Source of the DNA: Cranoglanis bouderius
Lineage: Eukaryota; Chordata; Actinopteri; Siluriformes; Cranoglanididae
Length of the DNA stretch: 64,000 nucleotides
NCBI GenBank assembly: GCA_023630585.1
Contig: CM042556.1
Span: 899,501 to 963,500, forward strand
Reading direction: 5' to 3'
Shown piece after piece: positions 1-19,620 of this stretch. The notes under the pieces were generated by a model that ran no database searches, had not been told where the DNA came from, and worked only from the letters and a program-made list of their open reading frames with translations. Positions within the stretch are counted from its first letter, which is position 1, and each line of letters starts with the position of its first letter. The translations under genes and the position numbers were made by a program.

Positions 1-863
1 GCAAGATCCCGCTGATCAAGAAAGCACATGTACAGGCCCATCAGAAGTTTGCCAGTGAGCATCTGAATGATTCAGAGGAGAACTGGGTGAAAGTGTTGTG
101 GTCAGATGAGACCAAAATCAAGCTCTTTGGCATCAACTCAACTCACCATGTTTGGAGGAAGAGGAATGCTGCCTATGACCCCAAGAACACCATCCCCACC
201 ATCAAACATGGAAGTGGAAACATTATGCTTTGGGGGTGTTTTTCTGCTAAGGGAACAGGACAACTGCACCGCATCAAAGGGACGATGGACGGAGCCATGA
301 ACTGTCAAATCTTGGGTGAGACCCTCCTTCCCTCAGCCAAGGCATTGAAAATGGGTCATGGATGGGTATTCCAGCATGACAATGACCCAAAACACACAGC
401 CAAGGCAACAAAGAAGAAGAACATTAAGGTCCTAGAGTGGCCTAGCCAGTCTCCAGACCTTAATTCCAGAGAAAATCTGTGGAGGGAGCTGAAGGTTCGA
501 GTTGCCAAACATCAGCCTCGAGACCTTAATGACTTGGAGAGGATCTGCAAAGAGGAGTGGGACAAAATCCTTCCTGATATGTGTGCAAACCTGGTGGCCA
601 ACTACAAGAAACGTCTGATGTCTGTGATTGCCAACAAGGGTTTTGCCACCAAGAACTAAGTCGAAGGGGTCAAATACTTATTTCACTCATTAAAATGCAA
701 ATTAATTTATAACTTTTTTAAAATTAGTTTTTCTAGATTTTTTTGTTGCTATTCTGTCTCTCACTGTTAAAATACACCTACCATTAAAATTATAGACTGA
801 CTATTTCTTTGTCAGTGGGCAAACGTACAAAATCAGCAGGGAATCAAATAATTTTTTCCCTCA

Positions 864-866
<3 letters not shown>
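1..866 (+). mobile_element. Tc1/mariner element, 3' part with right inverted terminal repeat
   Basis: The transposase remnant is followed by about 200 bp of AT-rich 3' sequence. It ends in a typical Tc1 terminal repeat (ATTTTTTCCCTCACTG, about 851-866) followed by the TA target dinucleotide at 867-868. The 5' end lies outside the window, so the left repeat cannot be compared. The TA target merges directly into a (TA)n microsatellite. Confidence 0.85.
3..659 (+). pseudogene. Tc1-like transposase, C-terminal part, inactivated
   Basis: The reading frame is already open at the left edge, so the N-terminal DNA-binding half lies outside the window. It encodes the DDE catalytic half of a Tc1/mariner transposase. 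The first aspartate is in WSDET, the second in FQHDNDPKHTA, and the glutamate in ENLWRELK, followed by a conserved C-terminus ending in ANKGFATKN and a stop. Two lesions are visible. The segment between second Asp and Glu is four residues shorter than the D34E spacing of the family, which fits a 12-bp in-frame deletion. The usual PI before ENLW reads SR. The frame is otherwise uninterrupted, so this is a recent but probably non-functional copy. Confidence 0.9.

Positions 867-928
<62 letters not shown>
867..928. repeat. (TA)n microsatellite
   Basis: About 31 uninterrupted TA units directly abut the right end of the Tc1 element, so the tract probably contains or grew from its TA target duplication. 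Confidence 0.95.
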
Positions 929-933
<5 letters not shown>

Positions 934-979
934 CACAACAAACCAGCTCGGCTCTCAGCTTTCTCACTTCTCAGCCTAA

Positions 980-3300
980 GGGCGATGTGTTCTCCCTTCA
1001 GTATGGAGAGTCAACCCACCCTATCTGACTCTGAGGAGCCAGAGGGGGGAGCCAGTGAGAAGGAGAGCATTCCCTCACACTGCAAAGAACTCCCCTTTTT
1101 CCCAGAAGTGCACCATGAAGTGTCTCGCTTCTGGGGAAAGCTGTGTTTATAACCTCGTGATGTTTGATTATTCGGCCATCGGGGCGATAAACAGTACACC
1201 TATTTTGCTATGCCGAAGGTGGAGGAGGTGCTTGAGAACCACCTCTCTCCATCGATGGCAACAAAATCAGGATGACCAGCTTTGCCATCCAAGTCGTGCA
1301 AGACCACCTCAGCGTTGGTTGGTGAAGTCTATATGGCAGCGGGTCTTGCTTGTGGGTCTCGGCATACAATGGCAGCATTGCAGACCTAGCAGGCAGACCT
1401 GCTGAATTGTGAGGGAGGCACAGAAGGTGCGTGTGGCTGCCCGCCTCCCCCCACAGAAAGTCAGGGGGACCAGGCAGTCATAGTCGCAGCCTGCTAGTAG
1501 GCCTGATTTAAAATGATAATCAATGCCGAAAAGGCAAAAAGAAGTGGTCCTGAGTGGCTGCGGAGGGACATATCCAGGGACGAGAGGTTGTTAGGGCAGT
1601 TAGCCCCCAGAATTACTGTAGAGCTCCCCTAGTCAATGTCATCCCAAGTTTTAAGTTTTCTATGGTCAGCAAGCTGTCACAGGGCAATGAAAATCTGATG
1701 CTTTCCCTCGAACAAAATGTGGAACGTCACAAATAACGTCACTAAAGACCATCTGGCAGTGTGGAAACTACTGCCAAATGTGTCTCAATGGGTTCTGTCT
1801 TCCATAGAAAAGGGTTCTGGATCCAGTTCATAGCTCAAGCCCCTCACCCTTAGTGGCATGCTCATCAGAGTAGTCAGCTCAATGCAGAGCCTGACATTAG
1901 CCCAGGAAGTAGATCTCTCTTGAAAAAGGGGCCATAGAACATGTACCTCTTTCTCAGTCACAGGAAGTTCCTGAGGTTCACGTTTGGAGGCAACGCATAT
2001 GAATATCAGTTCTTCCTTTTGCTACTTTATCCCCTCACACCTTCATGAAGTTCATGGATGCCACGCTGGCTCCTTTGCGACTCCAAGGCATCCGTGTGCT
2101 AAACTACCTGGACTAGTTAATTCTAGTGCGGTCCAGGAAGTTGGCGAATCAACATCAAGATGTTGCTCTCACCCACGTGAGGAGATTGAACCTCAGGTTG
2201 AACCTCAGGGAAAAGTTGCTTCTCCAGTCGAGAGCGACTTCTCTTAGGGTTATATGGTATTTGAATATGATGAGGGCGTGTCTATCCCCAATACGCGTAG
2301 GATACTACTGAATACTGTCAACAGTAAGCAAGGTAAAGTTAGGTCTGGGCATCATCTCCAGTCTCTACGGAGATTGTTGGGGTTTATGGCAGCAGCAGCC
2401 AATGTCATACTGTTGGGCTCATTGCACATGAGACAGTTCAGTGGTGGCTGAAACTTGGGTGTTTCATCTGAGGACTAAACCCCTGAGAGTAATCAGTGTC
2501 ACGAGGCTATGCCTAGGTTCTCTGAGAACTTGGAGGTGTCCCCGGTTTCTAGCCTCGGGTCACACTCTAGGGGCATCTCTTATCACAAGATGGTAATGTC
2601 AGATGCCTCCCTCATGGTCTCTGGAGCAGCTCTCATCTAGTGTGGCATATAAATCACCTAGAAATGTTGGCCGTACTCCTAGCACTGAAATTCTTCTCCT
2701 CAGTTGAGAGGTCACCATGTGTTAGATAATACAGCAGTGGTGTCATATATCAACCACTAGGGAGGATTACATTCACGCCCCCTGTTCAGGCAGGCTCAAA
2801 TAATTCTTCTCTGGCGGAGGAGAAGTTTTGTCAGTGAGTGCAATGCCATGGTACACACATGGCCGCGGTCACATCTGTACGCCCACAGGCTCTAGCGAGA
2901 GTTCGCCAAGATCATGCTACGTCTGCTGCTAGTAGCACTGGATTGGCCAGCTGAAATTTGGTTCTTGGAGATAATATCTCTGCTGGACATCACTCCCTGG
3001 GAGATTCCCGTTTGCAGGGATCTACTGTCTCAAGCCAGAGGGTTGATTTATCACCCTCGGCCGGAACTATGGAAACTGTGAGTCTTGCCCCTGAGGGGCA
3101 CCGGCTCATAGATTCTGGTCTCTCAACTGAGGTTGTACAGACCATGTTAAATGCTAGGAACGTCAGTGAGACCCAGTAAACTGCACAATGGCTACAGTCC
3201 TGGAGTTCTTACTGGAACGTTTCTCAGCAAGGTTGGCTCCTTCTACAATCAGGGTCTACATGGCCGCCATTTAGCTTGCAACTTATACCAGAAAGAGAGC
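980..3300 (+). mobile_element. Degraded DIRS1-like (tyrosine-recombinase) retrotransposon
   Basis: No long frame survives, but six-frame reading recovers pieces in the order expected for fish DIRS1-like elements. A Gag-like piece (FFPEVHHEVSRFWGK, about 1096-1140) comes first. RT pieces follow: WKLLPNVSQWVL at about 1765-1800, GIRVLNYLD then a stop at about 2089-2115, and RRLLGFMAAAANVI at about 2370-2410. An RNase H-like stretch (AVVSYINH) lies near 2733-2756. The end resembles the start of the tyrosine recombinase (LSTEVVQTMLNAR, about 3121-3160, and a broken continuation to 3290). Stops and frameshifts occur every 50-150 bp. The family call rests on remembered motif order, not an alignment. 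Flanking split direct or inverted repeats were not found. Confidence 0.72.
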
Positions 3301-3329
3301 AGTTTCTCTTTTTTTTGTTGACAGCTTCT

Positions 3330-3735
3330 TTTTAAAGTTCACTATTCACTATTTTTTTTTTATTTATAGCTGACTTCATTTATTTAAAGTTGGCTTCTTT
3401 TATTTAAAGTTGACTCTTTTTATGTAAAGACTTCTTTTTTAAAAGGTGCCTTTTTAAAAAAAATTTATTTGAAATTGACTTCATTTATTGAAAGCCGACT
3501 TCTTTTTTTAAAAATCAACTTAATTTATTTAAAGTTGACTGCTTTTATTTAATGTTAACGCTTTTATTTAAAGTTGATTTCTTTATAAATGTTGACTTCT
3601 TTTATTTAAATTTGACTCATTTTATTTAAAGTTAACTTTGTTTCTTTAAAGTTGACTTTTATTTAAAGTTGGCTTCTTTAATTTAAAATTGACTTTTTTA
3701 TTTAAAGTTGACATCTTTTTATTTAAAGTTGATCT
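3330..3735. repeat. Degenerate minisatellite, about 19-20 bp unit
   Basis: Roughly twenty imperfect copies of a unit close to TTTATTTAAAGTTGACTTC follow each other. Unit length varies by a few bases through T-run slippage. It starts just after the DIRS-like remnant and stops abruptly near 3735, where complex sequence resumes. Confidence 0.85.
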
Positions 3736-3754
3736 ACAGGTGAAACTGTCCTCC

Positions 3755-3925
3755 AAAGCTGGTGAAAGACTCAAATTAACTTCATTTGGATTAATTTAGT
3801 GGCACTTGCCATCAAATTGCTGAGCATGCAAATTAATCAGTTAGATTAATATGCACATATGGGCGAAAACAGACACAATCCAAACAGACTGATGGCATAG
3901 CCCAATCTTCTTAGTCAGTTAATTA
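3755..3925. other. Candidate conserved non-coding element
   Basis: Complex sequence without repeats or frame. It contains a perfect POU octamer ATGCAAAT (3826-3833) and several TAAT/ATTA homeodomain cores around 3790-3850. It lies 3.5 kb downstream of lhx2. Conservation is inferred from composition only. Confidence 0.25.
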
Positions 3926-3929
3926 TGGT

Positions 3930-4345
3930 GTCAGTACTGTTGTGAAGCTGCATGTGTCACACCCATGCCAGCAAGCCCTGAAGTTGCAGACTCAATTCCT
4001 ATGATCCCCAACCTGTGACACTGTAACAATCACTTGTTCATGTTCACAGTTACAAGTTACTCACCTGTTTGCAATCTTCTTCACTCTCATAAAAAATTCA
4101 CTCTCATTTTGTCTCGCTCCAGCATTGTTACAAGTCTAAGCTTTTGCCCTCTACCTTGTTGTTTTGACAGTCAGTTGTCTTTGTCTTTCTAATCATTTTA
4201 TCTAATTGTTCTGTTGTTTTGTCTTTTCTAATTTATGCACACTTGCCAGACTTCTGACCATTAGCCTGTCTCTCTCTTTGAGTGTTGTCTAGCACCTCCT
4301 GATTGGTTTTAAATAAAACCATACAACCTGCAACTGTGTTTGTCC
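3930..4345. other. Non-coding stretch, possible old LTR or SINE remnant
   Basis: No frame. The first 100 bases read like a tRNA-type SINE head. The second half is T/C-rich and ends with an AATAAA-like signal (near 4311), as LTRs often do. No terminal repeats or target duplication were seen, so this is only a weak suggestion. Confidence 0.2.
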
Positions 4346-4419
4346 TTCATGACAGCATGCTTAGTGAGCTGCCTAGAAAATCAGATAAATGCTGCCCATT
4401 GTGTTGGACACACCTAATA

Positions 4420-4680
4420 TTTCTTGAATTTGTAATTGCCATATATGAAATTAATTTCTTAATACTCACATAGACAACAGTGCAGACAGGAAAATGCAGC
4501 TAACAGCATTTTATGAGCGTAATTGCCACTTACCATTCTGCTTAAATGCAGCTAGATGCAGGGTGAACATGGGGAAGTGGAAACAGATAGAATTCCTCAC
4601 TTTAATTACACTGTGGCGAGAAAGCTGCCAAATAAACCAATCAGCCCTTATGTGAATTTATTGCTCATTTCAGGACGTGG
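4420..4680. other. Candidate conserved non-coding element
   Basis: Unique-looking AT-rich sequence dense in homeodomain-type cores: TAATTGCC near 4432, AAATTAATTTC near 4448, TTTAATTACAC near 4600, and a CCAAT motif near 4638. It lies in the 3' flank of lhx2 with no coding potential. This was chosen by eye. Confidence 0.28.
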
Positions 4681-5176
4681 TAATGACAAGTCAAATATCT
4701 GTGGTTGTTCAGGGACCAGCACACTGCCTTGTATATTGTTTGGCATTGACTAGTAGCTTAGCTTCAAGAAATCTCTCTCTAGATATAAACAGATCAGCAA
4801 TAACACAAATTTACTCCATTCACTCAGCAGCCATAAAATGTTTTGTGATTTTCAATCCTAAAATCTCCACCCAGATAACTGTCTATACTGCCAAATTCAG
4901 TTTAGGCACCTAAGTACCAGATATAGCAATGGAAAAATATTGTTAGTCAAAAGTGGCCCTGTTGTAAACAGCCATATTTAAAAGTTTTTTTTTATTATTA
5001 TTATTTATTTACTTTTATTTTTAAAGTTATAAGCATATGATCTCGAGGTCTGACTTTATTCTACCAGTAAGATTCATTGCTTTCTTTCCATGTGGAAATG
5101 TTGGCAAATGAAGTGGTAAGAGCTGGTGATTATTGGTGTCATTACTTATTTGCTATCAGGGATATGTAAACTTGTC

Positions 5177-5179
<3 letters not shown>

Positions 5180-5260
<81 letters not shown>
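5180..5260. repeat. (TA)n microsatellite
   Basis: About 40 perfect TA units; the YIYIYI frames across it are artefacts of the repeat. Confidence 0.95.
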
Positions 5261-5264
<4 letters not shown>

Positions 5265-5675
5265 TACTCTTTCTTGTGTGCTCATTGCAAAACCTAAAAT
5301 TCACTCAAATTTGTGTCTTGACTTTTGAGTTGTATTTAGTGATCTTAATTAGGAAATTACAATAATAAATATAGTCATGTACTGTATAGTAGCCCAATGT
5401 GTTCAATTTTATAAGATAAATTATAAATTGAATTCTCTAATATGTTTTCATACACAGTACATTGTAACAATAAAAGTTCAATTATAATACTATAAAACTA
5501 TGGAAAATTGGTATCTATTTATTACTGTATGATTCTAGAGTATTTCTTTTAAGACTGCTGTTACTGTTGTAATTTCAAGTCATGAAACAAATAACCACAT
5601 AATATTTAAAACCAAACTATGTTAAAGTATTATTTAAAACTTGTAACCATGTCCACCTTATGGTTTTGATCTACA

Positions 5676-5893
5676 TATACTACATGGCCAAACGTTTGTG
5701 GACCCCTGACCATCACACTCATATGTTCCTTTTGAACACCCCATTTCACATTTAGTCAAGCTGTAGTAATACTAAAGCTTACAAAGACATCCACATACAA
5801 TTGTGTGGTTCCAACTTTGTGGCAACAGTTTGGGGAAGAACCACAAATGGATGTGATGGTCAGGTGTCCACAAACTTTTGGCCATATAGTGTA
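5676..5893. mobile_element. Short non-autonomous DNA transposon (MITE)
   Basis: About 218 bp with terminal inverted repeats of about 40 bp. The left end carries TATGGCCAAA-like sequence with GTTTGTGGACCCCTGACCAT. The right end carries the complement, GATGGTCAGGTGTCCACAAA, followed by CTTTTGGCCATATAGTGTA. The internal sequence is non-coding. A second, half-length copy of the family is at about 60830-60950. Confidence 0.78.
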
Positions 5894-7362
5894 TAAATAT
5901 TTTTTTTTCATTAAACACATTCACTATTAATCTGAAAACACTGATCACAGTGGAAGAAATAATGGTATCACATCTAGAGTAATAGTAATGGGATCTCAAG
6001 TATTTTCAACTACAAAAACCTCTTCTTTCTCAGTTTATGGCAATAAGAAGGATGACCAGATACAATTTGTTTATATATATTTTGTACAGAACTGAAGATT
6101 TACATCAAATGGGATATTGTGAGGAATGCTCAAAGAAACACCTCAGGAGTCAGTTCAAACCATACAGCATCTTCAACAAGAAGCCTATGGTCACCATGGA
6201 AACATTCACCCTGTTCCCAACACTGTCACATCTTAATAACTGAAAAGGAAATCATCCATCGAATTTTTTAAATAATTTTTACTCATTTACATTATGCTGT
6301 TCTGAGCATACGTCTGTCAAAACTAGTACATACAGTCACCCAGCTGTAGCATTTTTTCAGTGCGCTTATTTTACTCTTTCTTTTTCTAAGATGAAGTATG
6401 TATTAAGGTTTTAGCTGCTGTGCTATTATATCCAGTGGATTCTTAGTGAGGTAAGATGTTGAGTTAAGATCATTTATATGATATTTTTTCCCATTTCTCT
6501 TAGGAGAGAAAGAGAGAAAAGGTGAGAGAGAGAGCAAAAGGCAGGGAGAGAGGAACAGAAAGAAAGAGAGAGTATGTACCTGGATTTAACGCTCATGTTT
6601 ATGCAGAGCTACCAAACTTTGTTGCCTCAATGGATCAAATTCAATTCATTTTAGCAGTAAGAAATGGACTTTGTATAGGGTTACTAAAATACAGCATAAG
6701 GCACGTGACAGTCAGGATTTTACTGTTTATGATTTTCATCTGAAAATTATTCACATTATAATCCTGTTTTTTTTTTTTTTTTTCACATTGACCCCTGTGT
6801 GCAGTTACATAAATAAAAGGCTGAAGAAAGAAGTTAATTCCTATATAACAAGAGCACTTCTAACCTCAGTCTGTAAACATAGTTGGGTAAGAAGGAAATA
6901 AAAATTCAATAATTTCTCTTCAATTCCATTAAAGACAAAAAACAACAACAAAAACATCAACATCCTTTCACTGAGGCATGCCTGCCTCTATGCAATACTC
7001 TGAAAGGCTCACGATCAAACAAAAGCTTTTTTCTTTTTAACCAATTTCAAATTTTTTTGTCTTTCCCCCTATTTCATGTAATTTAACAGTCTTTTCATTG
7101 TTTCTTGTTCTAGTTGGCATGAGCATACGTTTGCATTTTGTTAATTCTATTGAAAACAATGCCCAATTATCGCACCATTTTACAAACAGGATTTGTGAGC
7201 ATCAGGACTAGGAATGGTGTTTGTGGTACAGACTTTATCATGTGGTTTCCAAGTAAAGTGAACCAGTGATGGATTCTTTCACAACTTAGATCAGAAAACA
7301 GGATATGCTCTGTAATTGCACAGCTATAAGAGTCAGTGGTGATTATCACTGAGTGTCAGGCA
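5894..7362. other. lhx2 3' UTR and flank
   Basis: This is the region immediately 3' of the lhx2 stop. The sequence nearest the stop should be 3' UTR. I found no minus-strand AATAAA within the first kilobase, so the polyadenylation site is unplaced. It includes a GA-rich purine tract (about 6505-6575) and a poly-T run near 6768-6783. No coding frame is supported. Confidence 0.4.
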
Positions 7363-15433
<8,071 letters not shown>

Positions 15434-16330
15434 CGCGGACGGGAGCGAAAAACACGTGTTTGCTTCCGTAAGATACAGTCCTGGCCCTCTGCGGTTCATA
15501 TGACTTCGCTCATGAACGCGCCGTTATAGGAATCCTAACCATAAGCAAGTACTTTGTTGTTCTTTTATCGCTACTGCCTTTTCTCCAATGTAGGTAAATG
15601 GACATAGATCACATACATCAACGGCACACAGAACCCACACAATCGGATGTCGGTGCATTCCAGAGCTTTGAGCACGTACCAACAACGGGGGCCACTGTTG
15701 TAACGCTCGTCTGAAGTGTTTCGTGGGCAATTTTCAATTGGACAGGCTTGTGTCATCACACGATTAAACTCAACAAGACGTTTTCTTTCCTGAGGATGGA
15801 AGAGGTTGCAGGCGCACTTCACCGAAAATCCATTTTTTTCTCATTGCAAAATAAAAATAAATCCTGAAATGGTGTGAATTTCGACTACAATTTAAACTTT
15901 TCGAATTTTGCTAGTGTTTGCATCTTCATTGTGTTTTCGCATCTTCTGCGGCGCTATGTCATTTCAAAAGATGTCCAACTTCAGCACGGCAGAAGGCTCC
16001 AATGAATGGTAAATAATAAAATATCGACGCCTTTAACAATGGCTACTTTAATGCCAATTGCTTGTTTGTAGCCACATATTCTCTGAAAATGAACTGTTGT
16101 TATTCACAAGCGATGTGTCCCTCGTGTAGTCGCAGCCAAATGTAAGTAATTGAGGAGGAGGAGTTGAGTGCATTTTTCGTGTGTGTGTGTGTTTGTGTGT
16201 GTGTGTTCTGCCTGTGTTCTGCCAGCCCCTTCTCCTGTTCTCGGTTCTCTAAATCCGCGCGACCCTCCGCGCCTTTTCTACGGAGACCTTGACGTCACAG
16301 CGCACCGCGCACAGTTATTGGCTGCGCGGA
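15434..16330 (-). promoter_or_regulatory. lhx2 5' flank and probable promoter region
   Basis: Upstream of the lhx2 start codon. CpGs become frequent between about 16230 and 16340. It should contain the 5' UTR and promoter. I could not place a transcription start and see no clear TATA box. Confidence 0.45.
16290..16321 (-). promoter_or_regulatory. CRE palindrome and CCAAT box, candidate lhx2 promoter core
   Basis: TGACGTCA at 16290-16297 is a perfect cAMP-response element. A CCAAT box reads on the minus strand at 16321-16317, in gene orientation 19 bp upstream of the CRE. They sit in a local GC-rich stretch about 860 bp upstream of the lhx2 ATG. Confidence 0.45.
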
Positions 16331-17041
16331 GCAGTGAAGACTCGTGATAAGAGCGACGTGTAGATGTATTGCGAGGATCTAAGTTCGTCCGGACACAAAT
16401 GTGATGGTAACTCACGCGCAAACGATCTTTTTAAATATTTGTTGCATATGGTTGGGTGTATTTGTTTGACTTAAATAACATACCTAGCTAAGTAACTAAA
16501 ACATTTGAATATGATTATGATAATCAGCGAAGCGCTATAATGTTATGTGGTTACTTTGGAGTGTATGTTCGAGTCAAGTGAGATTATTATGGTGATAATT
16601 TTCAGTGTAATTCTCAGGTAATTAAAATTAGTTAGTTTTTTTTCACGAAAAAATGCAGTGAGCTATTCCCATTTTTATGCAATGGGAGCGAATCATTAAT
16701 CCAATAGTGGCTCTAACTATTTCCCACCGGACAAGCTGACATGCCGCACAATGAAACCAGTCCCGGACACAGACCCCCGTGACTCAACCCCGTGAGTTCC
16801 AACAAAAGGAAACAGAGCGCGTTTAGTGTCAAAAGAACCGAATGCCGTACTGACAGCATGGAATCCGACTAACACACACCGTAACGCTACAGGAGCCGCT
16901 CCTTACAGCCCAATTAACGTCAGAGGCATATTCACTGTGGGTTAAGACTTGACATACTACTCTCTTTTAAACGAAAGGGTTTTGATAAACACCTCGCGAC
17001 GCGGCAATGTTTTGTAAATATTACATTTTTACACAACAACC

Positions 17042-17100
<59 letters not shown>

Positions 17101-17116
17101 CATACACGTATTATTA

Positions 17117-17187
<71 letters not shown>

Positions 17188-18170
17188 ACACCGCCATTTT
17201 TGTGGTTTTATTTGCGCTTTATGTTGCCTGTCTTATTCATTGACCAAGCATTAAGAAAAAACGGGTAGCGTGTTATAGAGATGCAAAATAATTTTTGCGG
17301 ATGTACTAATATGGATGCAACTTCTTTAAAGCAATTGTCTAATTTTTCCCTTGTATGTCGCTAAATCTCTATTTTCCTGTGCACTGTGCTACAGACCTAT
17401 TATTTGTATTTTTTTTTTTTATTCAAGATAGAGTTGTATTTTAACACAGTTAATTGGCGCGCAGTGCCTAATTGGTGAGAAAGCATTAATTTAAGGTCAT
17501 CAAAACGCCAATGAGAGACAAATACGCGACCTGTGTTTTATCAAACCCCCATCCGTCATTGTCTTAAATTTTGGAGGCAATCCAAATGAACGGTTTCTAA
17601 AGCCCAATCCTTAAAGACCTGTGTACCATTACATAATATTACAAAATTTGTAACGGCAGCTACAATTAAAAATGTAGAATAAATATTAAGGAGACAATCA
17701 TAAAACTTCTGATTAAAAATAATTATCAATATATTTGACTTTGCCGTTTTTGTTTCTTCGTATCTTTTTTCCATTATAGACCTAGTCCAACTGTCGCTTT
17801 TATATTTGGACTATAAATTTCTATTTTGCCTCAGGTATATAAAATCTTTGGAAAATATACCAAACGCCATTTAGTTCTAATATTAAAACTTCGCATTTTA
17901 CTTGTGCAAATGCTTTTTTAAAATGAAAATACAATTTTACAATGGTTTGTAAAATCCGCGACTGCATATTTCGCCCTTAAGTTTATACATGATTCTTGTC
18001 TAAATGTGACCGATAAGTTAGCAATTCATAACCCATAATTATCCTTAGCTGTAGCCGTATTAAGTTGCTTGACATTATGGTTGCCATTATTGCCATACCT
18101 CGAATACAATAACGGTAAAGAAATAACAGATTGTGACCATATTGAAGAACCAGAAAACTCGAAAACTGTA
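16331..18170. other. Gene-free upstream flank with (TAA)n/(TTA)n
   Basis: No coding frame supported. The main structure is (TAA)n at 17042-17099 followed, 10 bp on, by the inverted (TTA)n at 17110-17187. The TTTGCGACG to GGAAAC stretches outside are unique-looking. Confidence 0.5.
17042..17187. repeat. Inverted trinucleotide pair (TAA)n / (TTA)n
   Basis: About 19 TAA units and 26 TTA units face each other across a short spacer and could form a long cruciform. The polyleucine frame across it is an artefact. Confidence 0.93.
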
Positions 18171-18176
18171 CAGGGC

Positions 18177-18296
18177 TGAGTTTCCCAAAAGCACCGCATA
18201 GTTAACGTCGTCTTCATGGGCGAGAGAGTGTTCAGTGTGATGCTTGCTCTACCATTTAACGATTATCTTTGTGCTGCGATGCTTTTAGGAAACTCG
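18177..18296. mobile_element. Short palindromic MITE
   Basis: Ends are inverted repeats of about 24 bp: GAGTTTCCCAAAAGCACCGC on the left and GCGATGCTTTTAGGAAACTC on the right. The core contains TTAACG motifs. This resembles the small 'fold-back' DNA elements common in fish. Confidence 0.65.
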
Positions 18297-18661
18297 ACCA
18301 AGATCGGTACTGTGTGAATTATCCAAGGTTTATATGGTTAAAGTTAATTTACACAAATGATTTATGTAGAAAAAAGTAACGCTAATTTATATATTATTTT
18401 TACCATAATGATTATATAACTGAGCCATGTGGACCTAAAGCAAGTCATCAAACTCTACACTATGAATCAATACTTGGAAAATTTACTCTGGTTTTGTACA
18501 TGTAACTGACTTTCCATAACATTTGCTGTTTTCATGTTAGGCTTATAATTGTGGTATTTTGTCAGTGATTCAATTTCTTAACTAAAACGTCGGTGAAATA
18601 ACCAATAGACCAAACAAGTCAGCTAAGCCATGTGGCCATGTTACTTAAAAAAAAAAAAAAA

Positions 18662-18688
18662 ATAAATTAATAAATTAATAATAATAAT

Positions 18689-18750
<62 letters not shown>
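18662..18750. repeat. (AAT)n microsatellite
   Basis: An A-run (18645-18662) leads into interrupted, then perfect, AAT units to 18750. Confidence 0.93.
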
Positions 18751-18959
18751 GCAGTAAAACCTGGCCCGATGTCATACAAGAACAATTAGTGATCGAGTTT
18801 TGCGTAACAAATGACACCTGAGAGTTTATACTAATAATTATTAGAATGTCCTGATAGACTGGCATTGGTCCCGTCCTGAGGATACTGGCTATTGCAGTAG
18901 CTCTACTATCCTGTTATGTAGACTATGACCCACTAATGGATATACCTTAGGTACCTGGG

Positions 18960-19620
18960 TTTATATTAAAGTTTTAGTGCGTAAATTTGAAGAGGGGTGT
19001 TAGGCTCCCAAATCCTTATGCAAATGAAATCCCATGTAATACCCTTAATTGAATACATGCATATTTATTATCCGCGCTCACTGTCTGGAGTTATGTTGGC
19101 TTATACATTAAACATTTCAGTACGGTAGGGATCAGCTGGCATGGATGAAACATGATATTTTGGGGAAACAGTAGAATAAAACAAAGGCAAAAATGTTGAA
19201 ATGGTCAATATCTTAAAAATATACAACGCCAATAATTGTAAACAGGGAGACTGATTTAATTAATGAAGCGATTGTTGACACAGAATCACTTTGTTCAGTT
19301 GCGTATTGTAGGTAGTTGTTTGGATCAGGGCGGATCGGATTTTGTCAATGTCTGATTTCATAAATGGCTGTTTTTCATTCCTCGGGGATGTCTCTGTTGG
19401 AGCTGATAACCGCGACTTGTGGCTTCTAAAGGAAACACCGGGGAGAGCAAGCGCCTTTTTGTCTGGTGCTTTTGTGTAACATCCCTTCTTTTCCTCGTGA
19501 CAATTCTATCAAGCTCTGATCAAAAGCCGAGCCGCTACACATTATTTCGCGCGCCGACGCTAAAAACACACCACGCTGCTGTGGCTTCTCGCGCGTTCCA
19601 GAACCGAAACTGAGGCATAC
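18960..19620. other. Candidate conserved non-coding block upstream of lhx2
   Basis: Complex sequence with a POU octamer ATGCAAAT (19018-19025), TTAATTGAATACATGCATAT nearby, and a locally CpG-rich segment (19380-19610). Open frames of about 64 and 97 codons cross it on both strands but match nothing I know and lack splice support. Confidence 0.25.

Noticed and set aside
1..7300. NEK6 kinase exons 3' of lhx2
   Set aside because: No kinase motifs (GxGxFG, HRDLK, DFG) with splice sites seen.
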